Shown piece after piece: positions 29,408 to 39,363 of a stretch of DNA of 64,000 nt. The notes below the pieces were generated by a model that saw only the letters and a program-made list of their open reading frames with translations, did not search any database and had not been told where the DNA came from. Every line of letters begins with the position of its first letter. Position 1 is the stretch's first letter. This DNA comes from CAZGDB01 sp964524705 (GTDB lineage: Bacteria; Pseudomonadota; Gammaproteobacteria; Berkiellales; Berkiellaceae), in the NCBI GenBank assembly GCA_964524705.1, contig CAZGDB010000003.1:1-64000 (forward strand), read 5' to 3'. The position numbers were made by a program, and so were the translations under genes.

Positions 29408-30395
29408 ACTGGCACTTGAAAAATATAACGTAAACCCTCTTTCCAAGGATAGACTGTCACATAACCTATCTGCTTACGCCGTGGATCTTGAGACAAACAA
29501 ATAGCCTCACATTCTCCAAAGTCTTGGCTTAAAGATGACAGTGTCGCTAAATCTTGGGCTGTCACATCCCCCTGCTTTTAATTTCTATAAACAAAGGACA
29601 TAACCCTGGGCGCTCTATAATCAAATCTATTTCTGCGTCCCCCGCCGTTAATAAATAAGAAAAACGATATTCTAACTGGTAATAATGTTTTAACTTAAAG
29701 CATTCAATCACAATAAATTGGTCAAATAACTCGCTATAATCACTCGCCCCAGGTGTAGGTATTACTCCTAAAGTCGAAGACAAAGCCCGCGCAATATTCA
29801 AAAAATTTAAAATTTTACCATTGGCCTGCGCAGCAACCTCCAAAAATCTCCTAAAGTACTCTATATTTTTAACCAGCTGTTCTGCCCTGATTTCTTCAGT
29901 TAAGTAATTGGCAACATACGACTGCAAAAATTTTATTTTATTTGTATTATTTGTGAAAAAAAACACTTTAGGCAAAAGTCCAAAGGCAAGCGCCAACTCT
30001 AAATCAAAAGCCTCTCCAAATTCTAGATAACTAAAAGGAAACAGATAATAAGTAAAGGCGCGGCCAGCTAACAAGTTGACACCTGCTGCTCTTAATTTTT
30101 TTGCACTAGAGCCTGTTAAAATAAATTTTTTAGGGCTTTGATCTGTTTCTAATAATAAATGTACTACATCCAGTAGTTTCGGTACTTTTTGGATTTCATC
30201 TAAGATCACAAACTCAACACTTGGATCTAAAAGATTAATCACCAATACCTTCTGGGTAACAAAGCATTGCCTGAACAAGGTGCTCTTACCTGCCCCGCTT
30301 ACTCCTAATAAGAAAAAACTATAATCCTGTGGTAATGCCACTGTACGCGCTATCAGTATTGCATGCCCCTTACGCACCCCCAAAATCGTCGTCAT
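29404..30395 (-). pseudogene. Second AAA/DUF4143 ATPase, decayed
   Basis: Homologue of the intact ATPase at 60827. It keeps Walker A GVSGAGKSTLF, VLVINLLD, FVILDEIQKVPKLLDVVH and KKFILTGSSAKKLRAAGVNLLAGRA. Relative to the intact copy it lacks about 20 residues between LLD and the Walker B and a block between LGVIPTPGAS and the C-terminal domain. The main frame stops at 29562 just after FIEIKS. A one-base shift near 29572-29579 restores QGDVTAQDLATLSSLSQDFG and on to PWKEGLRYIFQVPV, ending at 29404. Two internal deletions plus a frameshift mark it as a pseudogene. Confidence 0.75.
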
Positions 30396-30599
30396 TGATT
30401 ACGAAAATGGGTGACAAATTCGTCATTCATTACGACAATATCAGACCAAATTCTCATATAGAAAAAAGTATATACACGCTTAATGCCTCAAAAATCATCT
30501 TCGTTTCAAATACATAGTTAGCATAACAACTTTTATTTGCTGTAAATGACTGGTATGATGGTCGCTACTATTTTATCTATTTAAGTCACGAGGTACGTT

Positions 30600-33128
30600 A
30601 TGTGGAATAATCAATTGTATGCTTTTATTGTTACACAGCTATTAAAAGAGCAGGCAACCCGTAAAACCACATACCCTCTAATCACTCAGATCCAACAAAA
30701 AAACAGTCTCACCTATAATTCAGGCTATTGTGTGCTAGCCCTGAATGTAAACGGCGTCCCTAATAGTTATGGCAACTATTGGCTTGTAGATCACCATATC
30801 AGTATTTATGAACGCTTTGATCCTAAAACACCGGTATTGAGCGAATGTCATTACACAGGGTATTTCGTAGATGATGCAGGCGCCTACTACCAACTGCATG
30901 TCTACTTTGATGCCAATGGAAAAATACTCCGCTCCCCCCTGTTTCAGTCTGCTCAACAAAAAGAACCCCTTACACCCTTTGTAAAACAACAACTCATACA
31001 ATTGGCCACACAACAAACACAGCCTTTATTATCAAAATTACATACAGACATAGAACAGGAACTCGCAAAATTAACCCAAGAATATGAGGAATTAGAGAAG
31101 CAATGCAACACGCTCACGCCTGAAAATTTACAAAAATTATCGATACATCTTGATAAAATGATTGCGCTTTCTAAAGAAAAATCATTGTCACTACATTCCA
31201 GCAGAAAGAAATTAATTCTCTCATTATTAAAAGAAATTCAAAAACCTGTTGATATGACACCTCCTGTAGCACCAGAACCTACAGAAACCAACAACACTAC
31301 AGAAGAAAAAGTCCTGATCACAACCACCACCCCTATGCCGCAGCCCCCTACTATCAATATAGATGCCATTAAAACTGCGTCCCGTAGCTACTTACAGGAA
31401 TCTGACTTAGCAAAGAAAGCCCAGACCCTTAACACATTGTTACAAAACATCTACACGGAACAATTGTCTGAAAATATGCCCTTAAAAACCCTACAAGAGC
31501 TCTATACGATAGAGCGACTGGCCCTGAAAGTAGGGGCAAAGTTATTTACCCAAGTTATAAATGCGGGACAATTTGAAATCGCTAAAACGCTCTCCTGTTT
31601 TTATGATCAGCTCTCTCTGAAAAACCTAGAAACCGCGCTGCAACAAAAAAAACCTGTTTACCTGAAGTTCTTACTAGAAAAAGGGAACTATAATTTAGAC
31701 ACACAAGCCTTGGTTATTGATGGAAAAACCTATAACTCTGCAGTGGCTTATTACCTCCATCACGCTAGTAATGGCAAAAACACAGAAGAAACAATGGAAA
31801 ACATCAAAGTATGTTTTGCACATCTTTTACAAAAAGATATAGATCTCTTTACACTCGACGAATCCGGTGTACCGATAGCACATATTATCTTATCTGACAG
31901 ACAGCATCTGCTGCATGATACTTTAATCGAATTTATTGCTCCTAATCATACATATTTTTTGAGTAAATTAAAAAAACTCATCATCTCTTTACTATCTACC
32001 TCTAATATTGGAACACTTTCAGAGAGTCCGCATACAGACACAGAGGCTACACCGGCAATATTGCCCCTAGAAACCTCTCAACTCAAAAAGCCCGACTTCT
32101 GCCTGAACGTGACCGCCCTACCTGCTGCATTACAGGAATCCTTAGAAAAAGCTTTAAATAGCTATTTATCACCGAGCGCATTAACTAACGCTCTGAATAT
32201 AAAACTGATCTGCGGTTCAAAAAATAATGCAGCTCTTTTAACAAAGGCCATGATAACAGAAAATGCACGCGTCGATGATGGCACAGAAGACACCCCGGAA
32301 ATCCAAGCATTACTTGAACGTGTCCACAAGCTTACGAATATTCATTTAAAATCACTATCGACGATAGAACGATTGCAAAGTAAAAATATGACCTTAGAAC
32401 TCATCAATACACACGTAGCAATACAAACACCCTATGGCGAACACACAAATCAACCCCTACCGCTCGCAGAAAGACGCGCAAAAAAAATAGCTTTTTTAAA
32501 TTATGAAATTAAGCGGTTAGAACTAGAATGTGAAAAAGACAAGTTCTTCAACACGCATACCGGAAATATTATACACCTGGACCCTTCAACGAAAAAAGGC
32601 AAGAAAATTTATCTCATAGATCAAAAAATTAAGGCCCTTACAGAAGCATACCAAGCACAGCAACGGTCTACACCAGCACCTGCACCTGCGCCTGCGCCTG
32701 CGCCTGCGCCTGCGCCTGCGCCTGCGCCTGCACCTGCACCTGCACCCACAATAGTCGAGCCTCACCCGGAACCGGTACGTTCTAAAAGGAAACAAAAAGA
32801 AGCCGCTCGCCTGCATGCACAATTAGAAAAAGCCCGCTTAGTGGACGAAAAAAAAGTGGCAGAGGAGACTGGATACATCAGTGAGATAAAAAAAAATGGA
32901 CTGTTAGATATACTAATAATCACACTTACTGGGATAAAATTAAAAATCAAAAAGATGCCCGCCGCACCAGAAATTGCAGGCACCATCGTAGCTGCGCTAT
33001 ATCCAGAGGGATTATCTGAAGCTGAGAAACCAATGCTATATTCTTGGATCCAAAAAAATCACCCTCACGGCCTCCCTGAGTTTGAACAACGATATTTAGC
33101 TGGCTGTAAGATTAGCCTGCCGCAATAG
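30600..33128 (+). CDS. Large unknown protein with coiled coils and a Pro-Ala hinge, effector candidate
   Basis: An 842-residue protein with no signal peptide and no membrane segment. Parts visible: an N-terminal domain (about 1-125) rich in Tyr with GYCVLALNVNGVPNSYGNYWLVD; a coiled coil (about 145-220); a Pro/Thr linker (about 225-255). A helical middle (about 260-480) follows that has weak ankyrin-like phrases (LKNLETALQQKKPVYLKFLLEKGNY split over two helices). A lysine-rich region precedes (PA)12 at residues 692-715, and a basic C-terminal domain (about 725-842) follows. Size, modularity and lack of any housekeeping signature are like Dot/Icm effectors, but I recognise no catalytic motif. 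Confidence 0.75.
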   Translation: MWNNQLYAFIVTQLLKEQATRKTTYPLITQIQQKNSLTYNSGYCVLALNVNGVPNSYGNYWLVDHHISIYERFDPKTPVLSECHYTGYFVDDAGAYYQLHVYFDANGKILRSPLFQSAQQKEPLTPFVKQQLIQLATQQTQPLLSKLHTDIEQELAKLTQEYEELEKQCNTLTPENLQKLSIHLDKMIALSKEKSLSLHSSRKKLILSLLKEIQKPVDMTPPVAPEPTETNNTTEEKVLITTTTPMPQPPTINIDAIKTASRSYLQESDLAKKAQTLNTLLQNIYTEQLSENMPLKTLQELYTIERLALKVGAKLFTQVINAGQFEIAKTLSCFYDQLSLKNLETALQQKKPVYLKFLLEKGNYNLDTQALVIDGKTYNSAVAYYLHHASNGKNTEETMENIKVCFAHLLQKDIDLFTLDESGVPIAHIILSDRQHLLHDTLIEFIAPNHTYFLSKLKKLIISLLSTSNIGTLSESPHTDTEATPAILPLETSQLKKPDFCLNVTALPAALQESLEKALNSYLSPSALTNALNIKLICGSKNNAALLTKAMITENARVDDGTEDTPEIQALLERVHKLTNIHLKSLSTIERLQSKNMTLELINTHVAIQTPYGEHTNQPLPLAERRAKKIAFLNYEIKRLELECEKDKFFNTHTGNIIHLDPSTKKGKKIYLIDQKIKALTEAYQAQQRSTPAPAPAPAPAPAPAPAPAPAPAPAPTIVEPHPEPVRSKRKQKEAARLHAQLEKARLVDEKKVAEETGYISEIKKNGLLDILIITLTGIKLKIKKMPAAPEIAGTIVAALYPEGLSEAEKPMLYSWIQKNHPHGLPEFEQRYLAGCKISLPQ
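32673..32744 (+). repeat. Hexanucleotide repeat encoding (Pro-Ala)12
   Basis: Twelve consecutive six-base units coding Pro-Ala, of which seven in a row (32685-32726) are exactly CCTGCG. As the unit is six bases, slippage would change the length of the Pro-Ala hinge without shifting the frame. Confidence 0.95.
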
Positions 33129-33141
33129 GCGTTCATCAAAA

Positions 33142-33177
33142 ATGGCAAACCTGAATTACAGTGCTCAAGTTTGCCAT
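33142..33177 (-). terminator. Terminator between the 842-residue gene and icd
   Basis: ATGGCAAAC (33142-33150) pairs with GTTTGCCAT (33169-33177), extended by three more bases with one mismatch. On the minus strand it is followed by TTTTTG, so it mainly ends icd; it may also stop the converging gene. Confidence 0.7.
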
Positions 33178-33186
33178 TCTCAGCGA

Positions 33187-34440
33187 CTACATGGCAGCGA
33201 TAATCGCTTTACCAAAGGCAGAACAACTGACCTGAGTTGCGCCTGGCATGAGTCGTGCAAAATCATAGGTTACTGTTTTTGCAGCAATCGCACCTTCGAT
33301 CCCTTTAATCAAAAGATCTGCAGCCTCATTCCAATGCAAATGCCGTAACATCATTTCTGCAGAAAGGATCAAAGAGCCAGGATTTACCATATCTTTACCT
33401 GCATATTTAGGTGCAGTGCCATGCGTAGCTTCAAAGATCGCCGCCTTGGTCCCAATATTCGCTCCTGGCGCAATCCCAATCCCTCCAACCTGTGCAGCTA
33501 GCGCATCAGAGATGTAGTCGCCATTGAGGTTTAAAGTGGCAATCACACTGTATTCTTCTGGACGTAAAAGGATTTGTTGCAAAAAGGCATCCGCAATCAC
33601 TTCTTTAATCACAATAGGGGTGCCAGTTTTAGGATTTTTAATCACTAGCCAAGGCCCACCTTCATACAAAGTAGCCCCAAAGGCTTCTTGTGCCAACTCA
33701 AAGCCCCATTGCTTAAAAGCACCTTCCGTAAACTTCATAATATTACCTTTATGCACCAAGGTCACAGACGGCTTATTATGGTCAATCGCATACTGAATCG
33801 CTTCTCTAATTAAGCGCTGACTACCCTCTTTAGAGACAGGCTTAATCCCAATACCACAGTGTTCAGGGAATCTAATCTGCGTTACCCCACAGTCTTTTTG
33901 TAAAAACTGGATCACCTTGCGTGCCATCTCAGAGTCTGCAGACCATTCAATCCCTGCATAAATATCCTCAGAGTTCTCTCTAAAAATAATCATATCAACC
34001 TTTTGAGGTTCTTTCACAGGACTGGGGACCCCTGTAAAATACCGGACTGGTCTTAAGCACAGATATAAATCTAATTTTTGACGTAAGGCTACATTTAAAG
34101 AACGGATCCCACCACTCACAGGAGTAGTTAATGGCCCTTTAATCGATACCGTATATTCCTGTAAAGCTTCTAAACTTTCTTGAGGTAACCATTCATCCGG
34201 ACCATAAACCTTAGTTGCCTTTTCTCCCACATAAACTTCCATCCAAGAGATTTTTTTAGTCCCTTTATAGGCCTTCTGAACGGCTGCATCCACCACTTCT
34301 CGCATGACAGGGGTAATATCTACGCCAGTCCCATCACCTTCGACAAACGGAATAATCGGGTTATCCGACACCTGTAATTTACCGTTGACATCTAGCGTAA
34401 TTTTTTGTCCTACCGTTGGGACCTGAATCTTTTGATACAT
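33187..34440 (-). CDS. icd: Isocitrate dehydrogenase (NADP-dependent)
   Basis: TCA-cycle enzyme making 2-oxoglutarate. 417 residues from the ATG at 34440, which has AAGGAG 5 bases upstream. It matches the E. coli type throughout: [14 protein letters not shown], the substrate and phosphorylation loop [26 protein letters not shown], and the coenzyme region [18 protein letters not shown]. The loop serine targeted by the AceK kinase in enterobacteria is present. Confidence 0.97.
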   Translation of the reverse strand: MYQKIQVPTVGQKITLDVNGKLQVSDNPIIPFVEGDGTGVDITPVMREVVDAAVQKAYKGTKKISWMEVYVGEKATKVYGPDEWLPQESLEALQEYTVSIKGPLTTPVSGGIRSLNVALRQKLDLYLCLRPVRYFTGVPSPVKEPQKVDMIIFRENSEDIYAGIEWSADSEMARKVIQFLQKDCGVTQIRFPEHCGIGIKPVSKEGSQRLIREAIQYAIDHNKPSVTLVHKGNIMKFTEGAFKQWGFELAQEAFGATLYEGGPWLVIKNPKTGTPIVIKEVIADAFLQQILLRPEEYSVIATLNLNGDYISDALAAQVGGIGIAPGANIGTKAAIFEATHGTAPKYAGKDMVNPGSLILSAEMMLRHLHWNEAADLLIKGIEGAIAAKTVTYDFARLMPGATQVSCSAFGKAIIAAM

Positions 34441-34472
34441 CACTGCTCCTTGATTGCTTTACTTGCTAAAAA

Positions 34473-35309
34473 CTATAAATCTTCTCCACTCACTATTGTC
34501 GTCTCTGGCATCAACAAAAGTCTAATGCGCGAGGCAATTTCTTCTATAGAAGTATTGGTGGTATTCAAATAGGGGATTTTTTCCAAAGTATACATCTGTT
34601 CTGCCATTTGCACTTCTTTCACGCACTGATTATAAGCAGCATATTGGCTATTGGGCATACGGTTTTGACGAATATGTTGTAATCGCCTAGGATCGATTGT
34701 TAAGGCAAACAACTTATCTTTATAAGGTTTTAATAACTCAGGCAGCTGGCCAGTGGCTAAATCATCCCATAACAATGGGTAATTGGCAGCTAAAATGCCT
34801 TGCTGTAACGCTAAATATAAACATGTCGGCGTTTTCCCACTGCGCGAGACCCCCAATAAAATAATCTCCGCTACATTAAATGCTTTAATATTCATGCCAT
34901 CATCATTTTGTAAAGCAAAATTAACGGCCTCTATCCGTTTAAAATAAGCATCATTATTTTGAATACCATGTGCCACCCCAACGGCATGCTGAGATTTCAT
35001 CCCCAATGCACCTTCTAAAGGCCCTATAAAGGTCTGAAAAATGTCTATAAAAACACCCTCACACTGACTTAAAGCTTGCCTTAAGTTGTCTTCTACGACT
35101 GTGCTAATCACAATAGGCGGCACCTTCTCTTGCTGATGTGCCTGCTGAATTTGCTTTAACGCCTCTTCCACCTTGGCTTGGGTATCCACAAAAGGCAACC
35201 AATGTACCTGAAAATCTATGTCAGGAAACTGAGATAATAGACTCTGTCCTACCGATTGAGCGGTGATCCCAGTCCGATCTGAAATAAAAAAGGCGCTACG
35301 CGTAGGCAT
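34473..35309 (-). CDS. ppsR: PEP synthase regulatory kinase/phosphorylase (DUF299)
   Basis: Bifunctional ADP-dependent kinase and Pi-dependent pyrophosphorylase that switches PEP synthase off and on through a threonine near its catalytic histidine. 278 residues, with the characteristic FFISDRTGITAQSVGQSLLS start and a P-loop GVSRSGKTPTCLYLA at about residue 155. It is divergent from its target ppsA, with about 55 bases between the starts, as in many proteobacteria. Confidence 0.94.
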   Translation of the reverse strand: MPTRSAFFISDRTGITAQSVGQSLLSQFPDIDFQVHWLPFVDTQAKVEEALKQIQQAHQQEKVPPIVISTVVEDNLRQALSQCEGVFIDIFQTFIGPLEGALGMKSQHAVGVAHGIQNNDAYFKRIEAVNFALQNDDGMNIKAFNVAEIILLGVSRSGKTPTCLYLALQQGILAANYPLLWDDLATGQLPELLKPYKDKLFALTIDPRRLQHIRQNRMPNSQYAAYNQCVKEVQMAEQMYTLEKIPYLNTTNTSIEEIASRIRLLLMPETTIVSGEDL

Positions 35310-35324
35310 TTGACTTAAAACTCG

Positions 35325-35330
35325 TATAAT
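35325..35330 (+). promoter_or_regulatory. Possible -10 box for ppsA
   Basis: A perfect TATAAT lies 34 bases before the preferred ppsA start. No good -35 box is seen at the usual spacing (a TTGACT at 35310 is too close), so this is tentative. If real, it excludes the upstream ATG at 35329 as the start. Confidence 0.3.
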
Positions 35331-35364
35331 GGCTTTAAAGTATCATCTCGGAGTCCTCACGATT

Positions 35365-37725
35365 ATGCAAGACTACGTTCGTTGGTTGCACGAAGTTTCT
35401 ATGAAAGACCTTAACCTCGTAGGCGGTAAAAATGCCTCTTTAGGAGAAATGATTCAACATCTTTCTCAAGCAGGGGTCAAAGTGCCTCCCGGGTTTGCAA
35501 CCACCACCACCGCTTTTCACCACTTTTTAGAAGCAGCAGAACTAAAAGACACTATCCGTAGCTTGCTAGAAAACTGCAACCCTGATGATGTAAAACAACT
35601 AACCAAAGTTGGTAAAAGTATTCGTGACAAGATCTTAGCGGCTTCGTTTTCAGCAGAATTTATCGCTTCGTTAAAAACAGCCTATGAAAAAATGGAAAAA
35701 GAAGATCCTAACTTACGTGTTGCTGTACGCTCTTCAGCTACTGCTGAAGATCTTGCCGATGCTTCTTTTGCTGGACAACAAGAAACCTATCTCAATATCG
35801 AAGGTTTTGATAATGTTTTGTTAGCAATCAAACAAGTTTTTGCCTCTTTGTATAACGATAGAGCGATAGCCTATCGCGTACACCAAGGCTTTACTGAAAG
35901 CACAATAGGATTATCCGCTGGGATCCAAAAAATGATTCGCAGTGACTTAGCCACCAGTGGTGTACTTTTTAGCTTAGATACAGAATCTGGTTTTGATAAA
36001 GTAGTTTTTATTACCGCAGCCTATGGTCTAGGTGAACTCGTCGTGCAAGGCGTAGTAAATCCTGATGAATATTATCTCTACAAAGAAAACCTTAAAAACA
36101 ATCTCCCTGCCTTGGTGCGTAAGACCTGCGGTAAAAAACAAGAGAAAATGATTTTTGCAGATAAAGGGACTAAAACTGTACCCGTGCCGGCTAACTTACA
36201 ACAACAATTTTGTTTAACAGAAGAAGAGCTCACCTATTTAGGACATCAAGCCCTCTTAATTGAAAAACATTATGGGCGCCCTATGGATATAGAATGGGCT
36301 CAAGATGGTGTTAATGGTCCGCTCTATATCGTACAAGCGCGTCCTGAAACCGTTCGTAGCCTGAACAAGGTACAATTACAATACCGCCTCCAAGAACACA
36401 CGACGCCTATTTTAGAAGGCCGTAGTATTGGGCAACGTATTGGTAAAGGCCGCGTTCGTGTTTTGCAATCCATCAAAGACATGCATTCTTTTGAACCCGG
36501 GGAAGTATTGGTCGCTGACCTTACAGATCCTGATTGGGAACCGATCATGAAAAAAGCAGCTGCGATTGTTACTAATCGCGGAGGACGCACCTGTCATGCG
36601 GCCATTATTGCGCGGGAACTTGAAATCCCTGCCGTAGTTGGGACCTTAACAGCCACCCAAGTTTTAAAAACTGGTGATTACGTCACCGTTTCTTGTGCAG
36701 AAGGTGATACGGGATATATTTATCCTAAAGACCTCGCCTTTACAACTGAAACTCAACAAAGCGCACCTTTAACCCCACTACCGGTTAAAATGATGCTGAA
36801 TGTGGGTAATCCTGATAGAGCATTCACGTTTGCACAGATGCCTCACCAAGGGGTAGGATTAGCGCGTTTAGAGTTTATTATTGGGCAAACGATTGGCATC
36901 CACCCCAAAGCTTGTTTGCATCCTGAAACCGTTGATGCTGCCACCAAAACGTTAATCGCAGATAAAATCCACGGTTATGCTTCAGCGCGTGAGTTCTATG
37001 TACAAAAACTTGTTGAAGGCTTAGCAACCCTAGCCTGTGCTTTTGCCCCCTACACGGTAATCGCAAGATTCTCTGACTTTAAGAGTAATGAATATGCCAA
37101 CCTTATTGGCGGTAAACAATTTGAGCCTATAGAAGAAAACCCCATGATGGGCTATCGTGGTGCAAGTCGTTATATCAGTGATTTTTCAGAATGTTTTGCC
37201 TTAGAAGTAGAAGCTGTATTGAAAGTCCGTAATACACTAGGCTTGAAAAACCTCGCCGTTATGGTCCCTTTTGTACGCACCCTAGAAGAAGCTAAAAAAA
37301 CCACTGAATTACTCGCCTCCATGGGACTAAAACGCCCAGATGTGCCTATTTATATGATGTGTGAAGTCCCTAGTAATGCACTGCTTGCAGATGCGTTCTT
37401 AGAGTATTTTGATGGGTTCTCTATTGGGTCTAACGATTTAACCCAGCTCACTCTAGGGATAGACCGGGATTCTGGTTTAGTAGCCAGTGGCTTTAATGAA
37501 CGCGATCCAGCAGTGTTGGCATTACTCAAAAAAGCCATTACCGCTTGTCACAAACAAAACAAGTATGTGGGTATTTGTGGTCAAGGTCCTTCTGACCATC
37601 CAGACTTTGCGTTATGGTTACTGCAAGAGAAAATCACCAGTCTTTCGCTGAACCCGGACTCCTTAGAGCGCACCTGGCAATCTTTGAGCAAAAGCCTCAA
37701 AGATAACCCAGTTACGGAACGCTAA
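35365..37725 (+). CDS. ppsA: Phosphoenolpyruvate synthase
   Basis: Makes PEP from pyruvate and ATP for gluconeogenesis. I start at the ATG at 35365 (MQDYVRWLHEVSMKDLNLVG), giving 786 residues; an ATG at 35329 sits inside a likely -10 box. Domains in order: ATP-grasp N-terminus with VAVRSSATAEDLADASFAGQ, the swivelling phosphohistidine domain with GGRTCHAAI (His about 411), and the C-terminal PEP/pyruvate TIM barrel with GSNDLTQLTLGIDRDSG and the catalytic Cys in YVGICGQGPSDHP. The threonine just before the Cys-His pair is the PpsR target site. Confidence 0.97.
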   Translation: MQDYVRWLHEVSMKDLNLVGGKNASLGEMIQHLSQAGVKVPPGFATTTTAFHHFLEAAELKDTIRSLLENCNPDDVKQLTKVGKSIRDKILAASFSAEFIASLKTAYEKMEKEDPNLRVAVRSSATAEDLADASFAGQQETYLNIEGFDNVLLAIKQVFASLYNDRAIAYRVHQGFTESTIGLSAGIQKMIRSDLATSGVLFSLDTESGFDKVVFITAAYGLGELVVQGVVNPDEYYLYKENLKNNLPALVRKTCGKKQEKMIFADKGTKTVPVPANLQQQFCLTEEELTYLGHQALLIEKHYGRPMDIEWAQDGVNGPLYIVQARPETVRSLNKVQLQYRLQEHTTPILEGRSIGQRIGKGRVRVLQSIKDMHSFEPGEVLVADLTDPDWEPIMKKAAAIVTNRGGRTCHAAIIARELEIPAVVGTLTATQVLKTGDYVTVSCAEGDTGYIYPKDLAFTTETQQSAPLTPLPVKMMLNVGNPDRAFTFAQMPHQGVGLARLEFIIGQTIGIHPKACLHPETVDAATKTLIADKIHGYASAREFYVQKLVEGLATLACAFAPYTVIARFSDFKSNEYANLIGGKQFEPIEENPMMGYRGASRYISDFSECFALEVEAVLKVRNTLGLKNLAVMVPFVRTLEEAKKTTELLASMGLKRPDVPIYMMCEVPSNALLADAFLEYFDGFSIGSNDLTQLTLGIDRDSGLVASGFNERDPAVLALLKKAITACHKQNKYVGICGQGPSDHPDFALWLLQEKITSLSLNPDSLERTWQSLSKSLKDNPVTER

Positions 37726-37732
37726 AAACTTA

Positions 37733-38266
37733 TCAGCTGGGCAGAACCTCGTACACCGCGCCGATCTGCCCTTCGATAACTGGAAACAATAAAGCATAGC
37801 TCACCCGCCATACTTGATTATCAGGCGTACGTAAACTCACTGTTTTAGGGTTAATGCGCTCAATTACTCCGCTAATCGTTGCACCCGTACGCTCATTCGT
37901 AAACCCCACCTGTTCCCCAATAGCCACATCATGGCGGGTCAGATGCTTGTTTTTAGTTTCGGTAAAAAAAGAACGACTATCAATATTAATCATATAATAA
38001 GGCACTTGCACTTTTTCACGGTCTTCAAGATTCCTGACTAAAACCACAGTACGCGATTTTTCTAAAACAACCCCCGAAAATAAGGTCCGCCGTCTTGCAT
38101 CAAAATACTCTATCGTGTCCCCAATATTAATTTTTTGGGCCACCTGTAAAATACGTTTAGGGTCTCGCTGTTCTATCTCTAAAGCGAGTGATAAGCGATA
38201 AATCTCATACAAACTCGCTTTTTTTAAAAACGCCAGCCAATCATCATAGTTAACTACTTCACTCAT
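37733..38266 (-). CDS. Conserved-looking protein of unknown function
   Basis: A 177-residue soluble protein. A short helical N-terminus (DDWLAFLKKASLYEIYRLSLA) leads into a mostly beta-rich remainder with two similar blocks: INIGDTIEYFDARRRTLFSGVV and VAIGEQVGFTNERTGATISGVI. The pattern suggests two small SH3/KOW-like barrels. That is a reading of the pattern, not a recognised family. It converges on ppsA with 7 bases between the stops. Confidence 0.75.
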   Translation of the reverse strand: MSEVVNYDDWLAFLKKASLYEIYRLSLALEIEQRDPKRILQVAQKINIGDTIEYFDARRRTLFSGVVLEKSRTVVLVRNLEDREKVQVPYYMINIDSRSFFTETKNKHLTRHDVAIGEQVGFTNERTGATISGVIERINPKTVSLRTPDNQVWRVSYALLFPVIEGQIGAVYEVLPS

Positions 38267-38285
38267 TACTGCTTACACATACAAA

Positions 38286-38309
38286 AAAATACCCATTGCT
38301 GGGTATTTT
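38286..38309 (-). terminator. Terminator after the 319-residue ankyrin gene
   Basis: AAAATACCCA (38286-38295) and TGGGTATTTT (38300-38309) with a TTGC loop; on the minus strand the stem runs straight into a tract of T. It lies 26 bases beyond the ankyrin gene's stop. Confidence 0.85.
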
Positions 38310-38335
38310 AACAAAAACGAGCCGCTATAACACTG

Positions 38336-39295
38336 TTACAATTTATGAGTCGGATTTTTAATAGTTTCATAGCCTACAGGCAGGCGCGTCTGCATTGCTT
38401 TTTCCGCTGGTGATGCCTGTACCGGCTTCATCGGTTTTGGAGCTAAAATAGAAGCATCATAGTCCGCTAAAGCCTGTTTGAACTCAGGTCTACCCTTACT
38501 TCTTAAGACATCTAGGTCCTTAGCTTTATCCAAAGGACAGACTTTAATCATCTCGACCATTAAATCAACTACGACTTGACGCTCCTCATCATTAGCAATC
38601 GACTTACGTAATTTATTAACCGTTTTAAAAGTATGCTTAAAATCTAAATTTTGATCCATCAACAACGCCGCCTTTAATCGCAGATCTTTATTTTTAAAAG
38701 CCCAATACAGGACCGTAGTATTATCAGGATAAGCCCTATTTAACCAGCTTTTTGCAGCAATTAATGCAATAGCCACATCGGTATACCCATTTTTAGCAGC
38801 ATAATAGAGGGCATCATATCCCCCATCATATTTTTTATCTACATGGTTTCCCAAAATATTTTTTCCAATCAAGAAATTTGCAACCGCAGTACGTTTATCC
38901 TTTTGTTCCTTCTCCGTTGGAAGATCCAATAATAACTGTAACGCATTCATACCCAAAACATCAGTTAAGTTGATATCTGCACCCACATCTAATAATACTT
39001 GTAACATTTTTAAATCGCCTTTCAATGCAACGGCATGTAAAATGGGACGGGTATTTTTATAGGCATAAAAAGAAGCACCATTTGCTTTACAAAACCGAAC
39101 AGCAGTTTCATCGCCTTTTAAGGCGGCGCACATCATAGCGGCGTCTTTTAATTTTTGATCAAAGGTATTAAACACATCCAAGCTAAGACGATCAAAATCT
39201 ATTTTTGCCAATTGATATGCTTTTGAAACCAAATCTAACTCGCCGTTCATTGTTTGCAATTTTTCCAAAGTTGCTTTAATATCATCTGCACCCAT
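38336..39295 (-). CDS. Ankyrin-repeat protein, effector candidate
   Basis: A 319-residue soluble protein. Ankyrin repeats are visible at about residues 45-215 (NTRPILHAVALKGDLKMLQV, LLDVGADINLTDVLGMNALQ, then GYDALYYAAKNGYTDVAIAL). The C-terminal third is Lys-rich, without repeats, and ends in NPTHKL. GGAGTG lies 5 bases before the ATG. It is downstream of another ankyrin gene on the same strand (68 bases apart), so the pair may be co-transcribed. Export by Dot/Icm is inferred from family and context. Confidence 0.82.
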   Translation of the reverse strand: MGADDIKATLEKLQTMNGELDLVSKAYQLAKIDFDRLSLDVFNTFDQKLKDAAMMCAALKGDETAVRFCKANGASFYAYKNTRPILHAVALKGDLKMLQVLLDVGADINLTDVLGMNALQLLLDLPTEKEQKDKRTAVANFLIGKNILGNHVDKKYDGGYDALYYAAKNGYTDVAIALIAAKSWLNRAYPDNTTVLYWAFKNKDLRLKAALLMDQNLDFKHTFKTVNKLRKSIANDEERQVVVDLMVEMIKVCPLDKAKDLDVLRSKGRPEFKQALADYDASILAPKPMKPVQASPAEKAMQTRLPVGYETIKNPTHKL

Positions 39296-39363
39296 TATAC
39301 ACTCCTAAAGTTCTACACTACTCCCCTTTGAAGATAGTACACTTTTCAAAAAACAGGAGATTT

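Noticed and set aside
30389..30437. Imperfect direct repeat CGTCATTgATTACGA / CGTCATTcATTACGA upstream of the decayed ATPase
   Set aside because: Two short imperfect copies only; too little to call an element or operator.
32586..32822. Arg/Cys-rich minus-strand frame opposite the Pro-Ala hinge
   Set aside because: Translation of the CCTGCG repeat in reverse; low complexity with no start signal.
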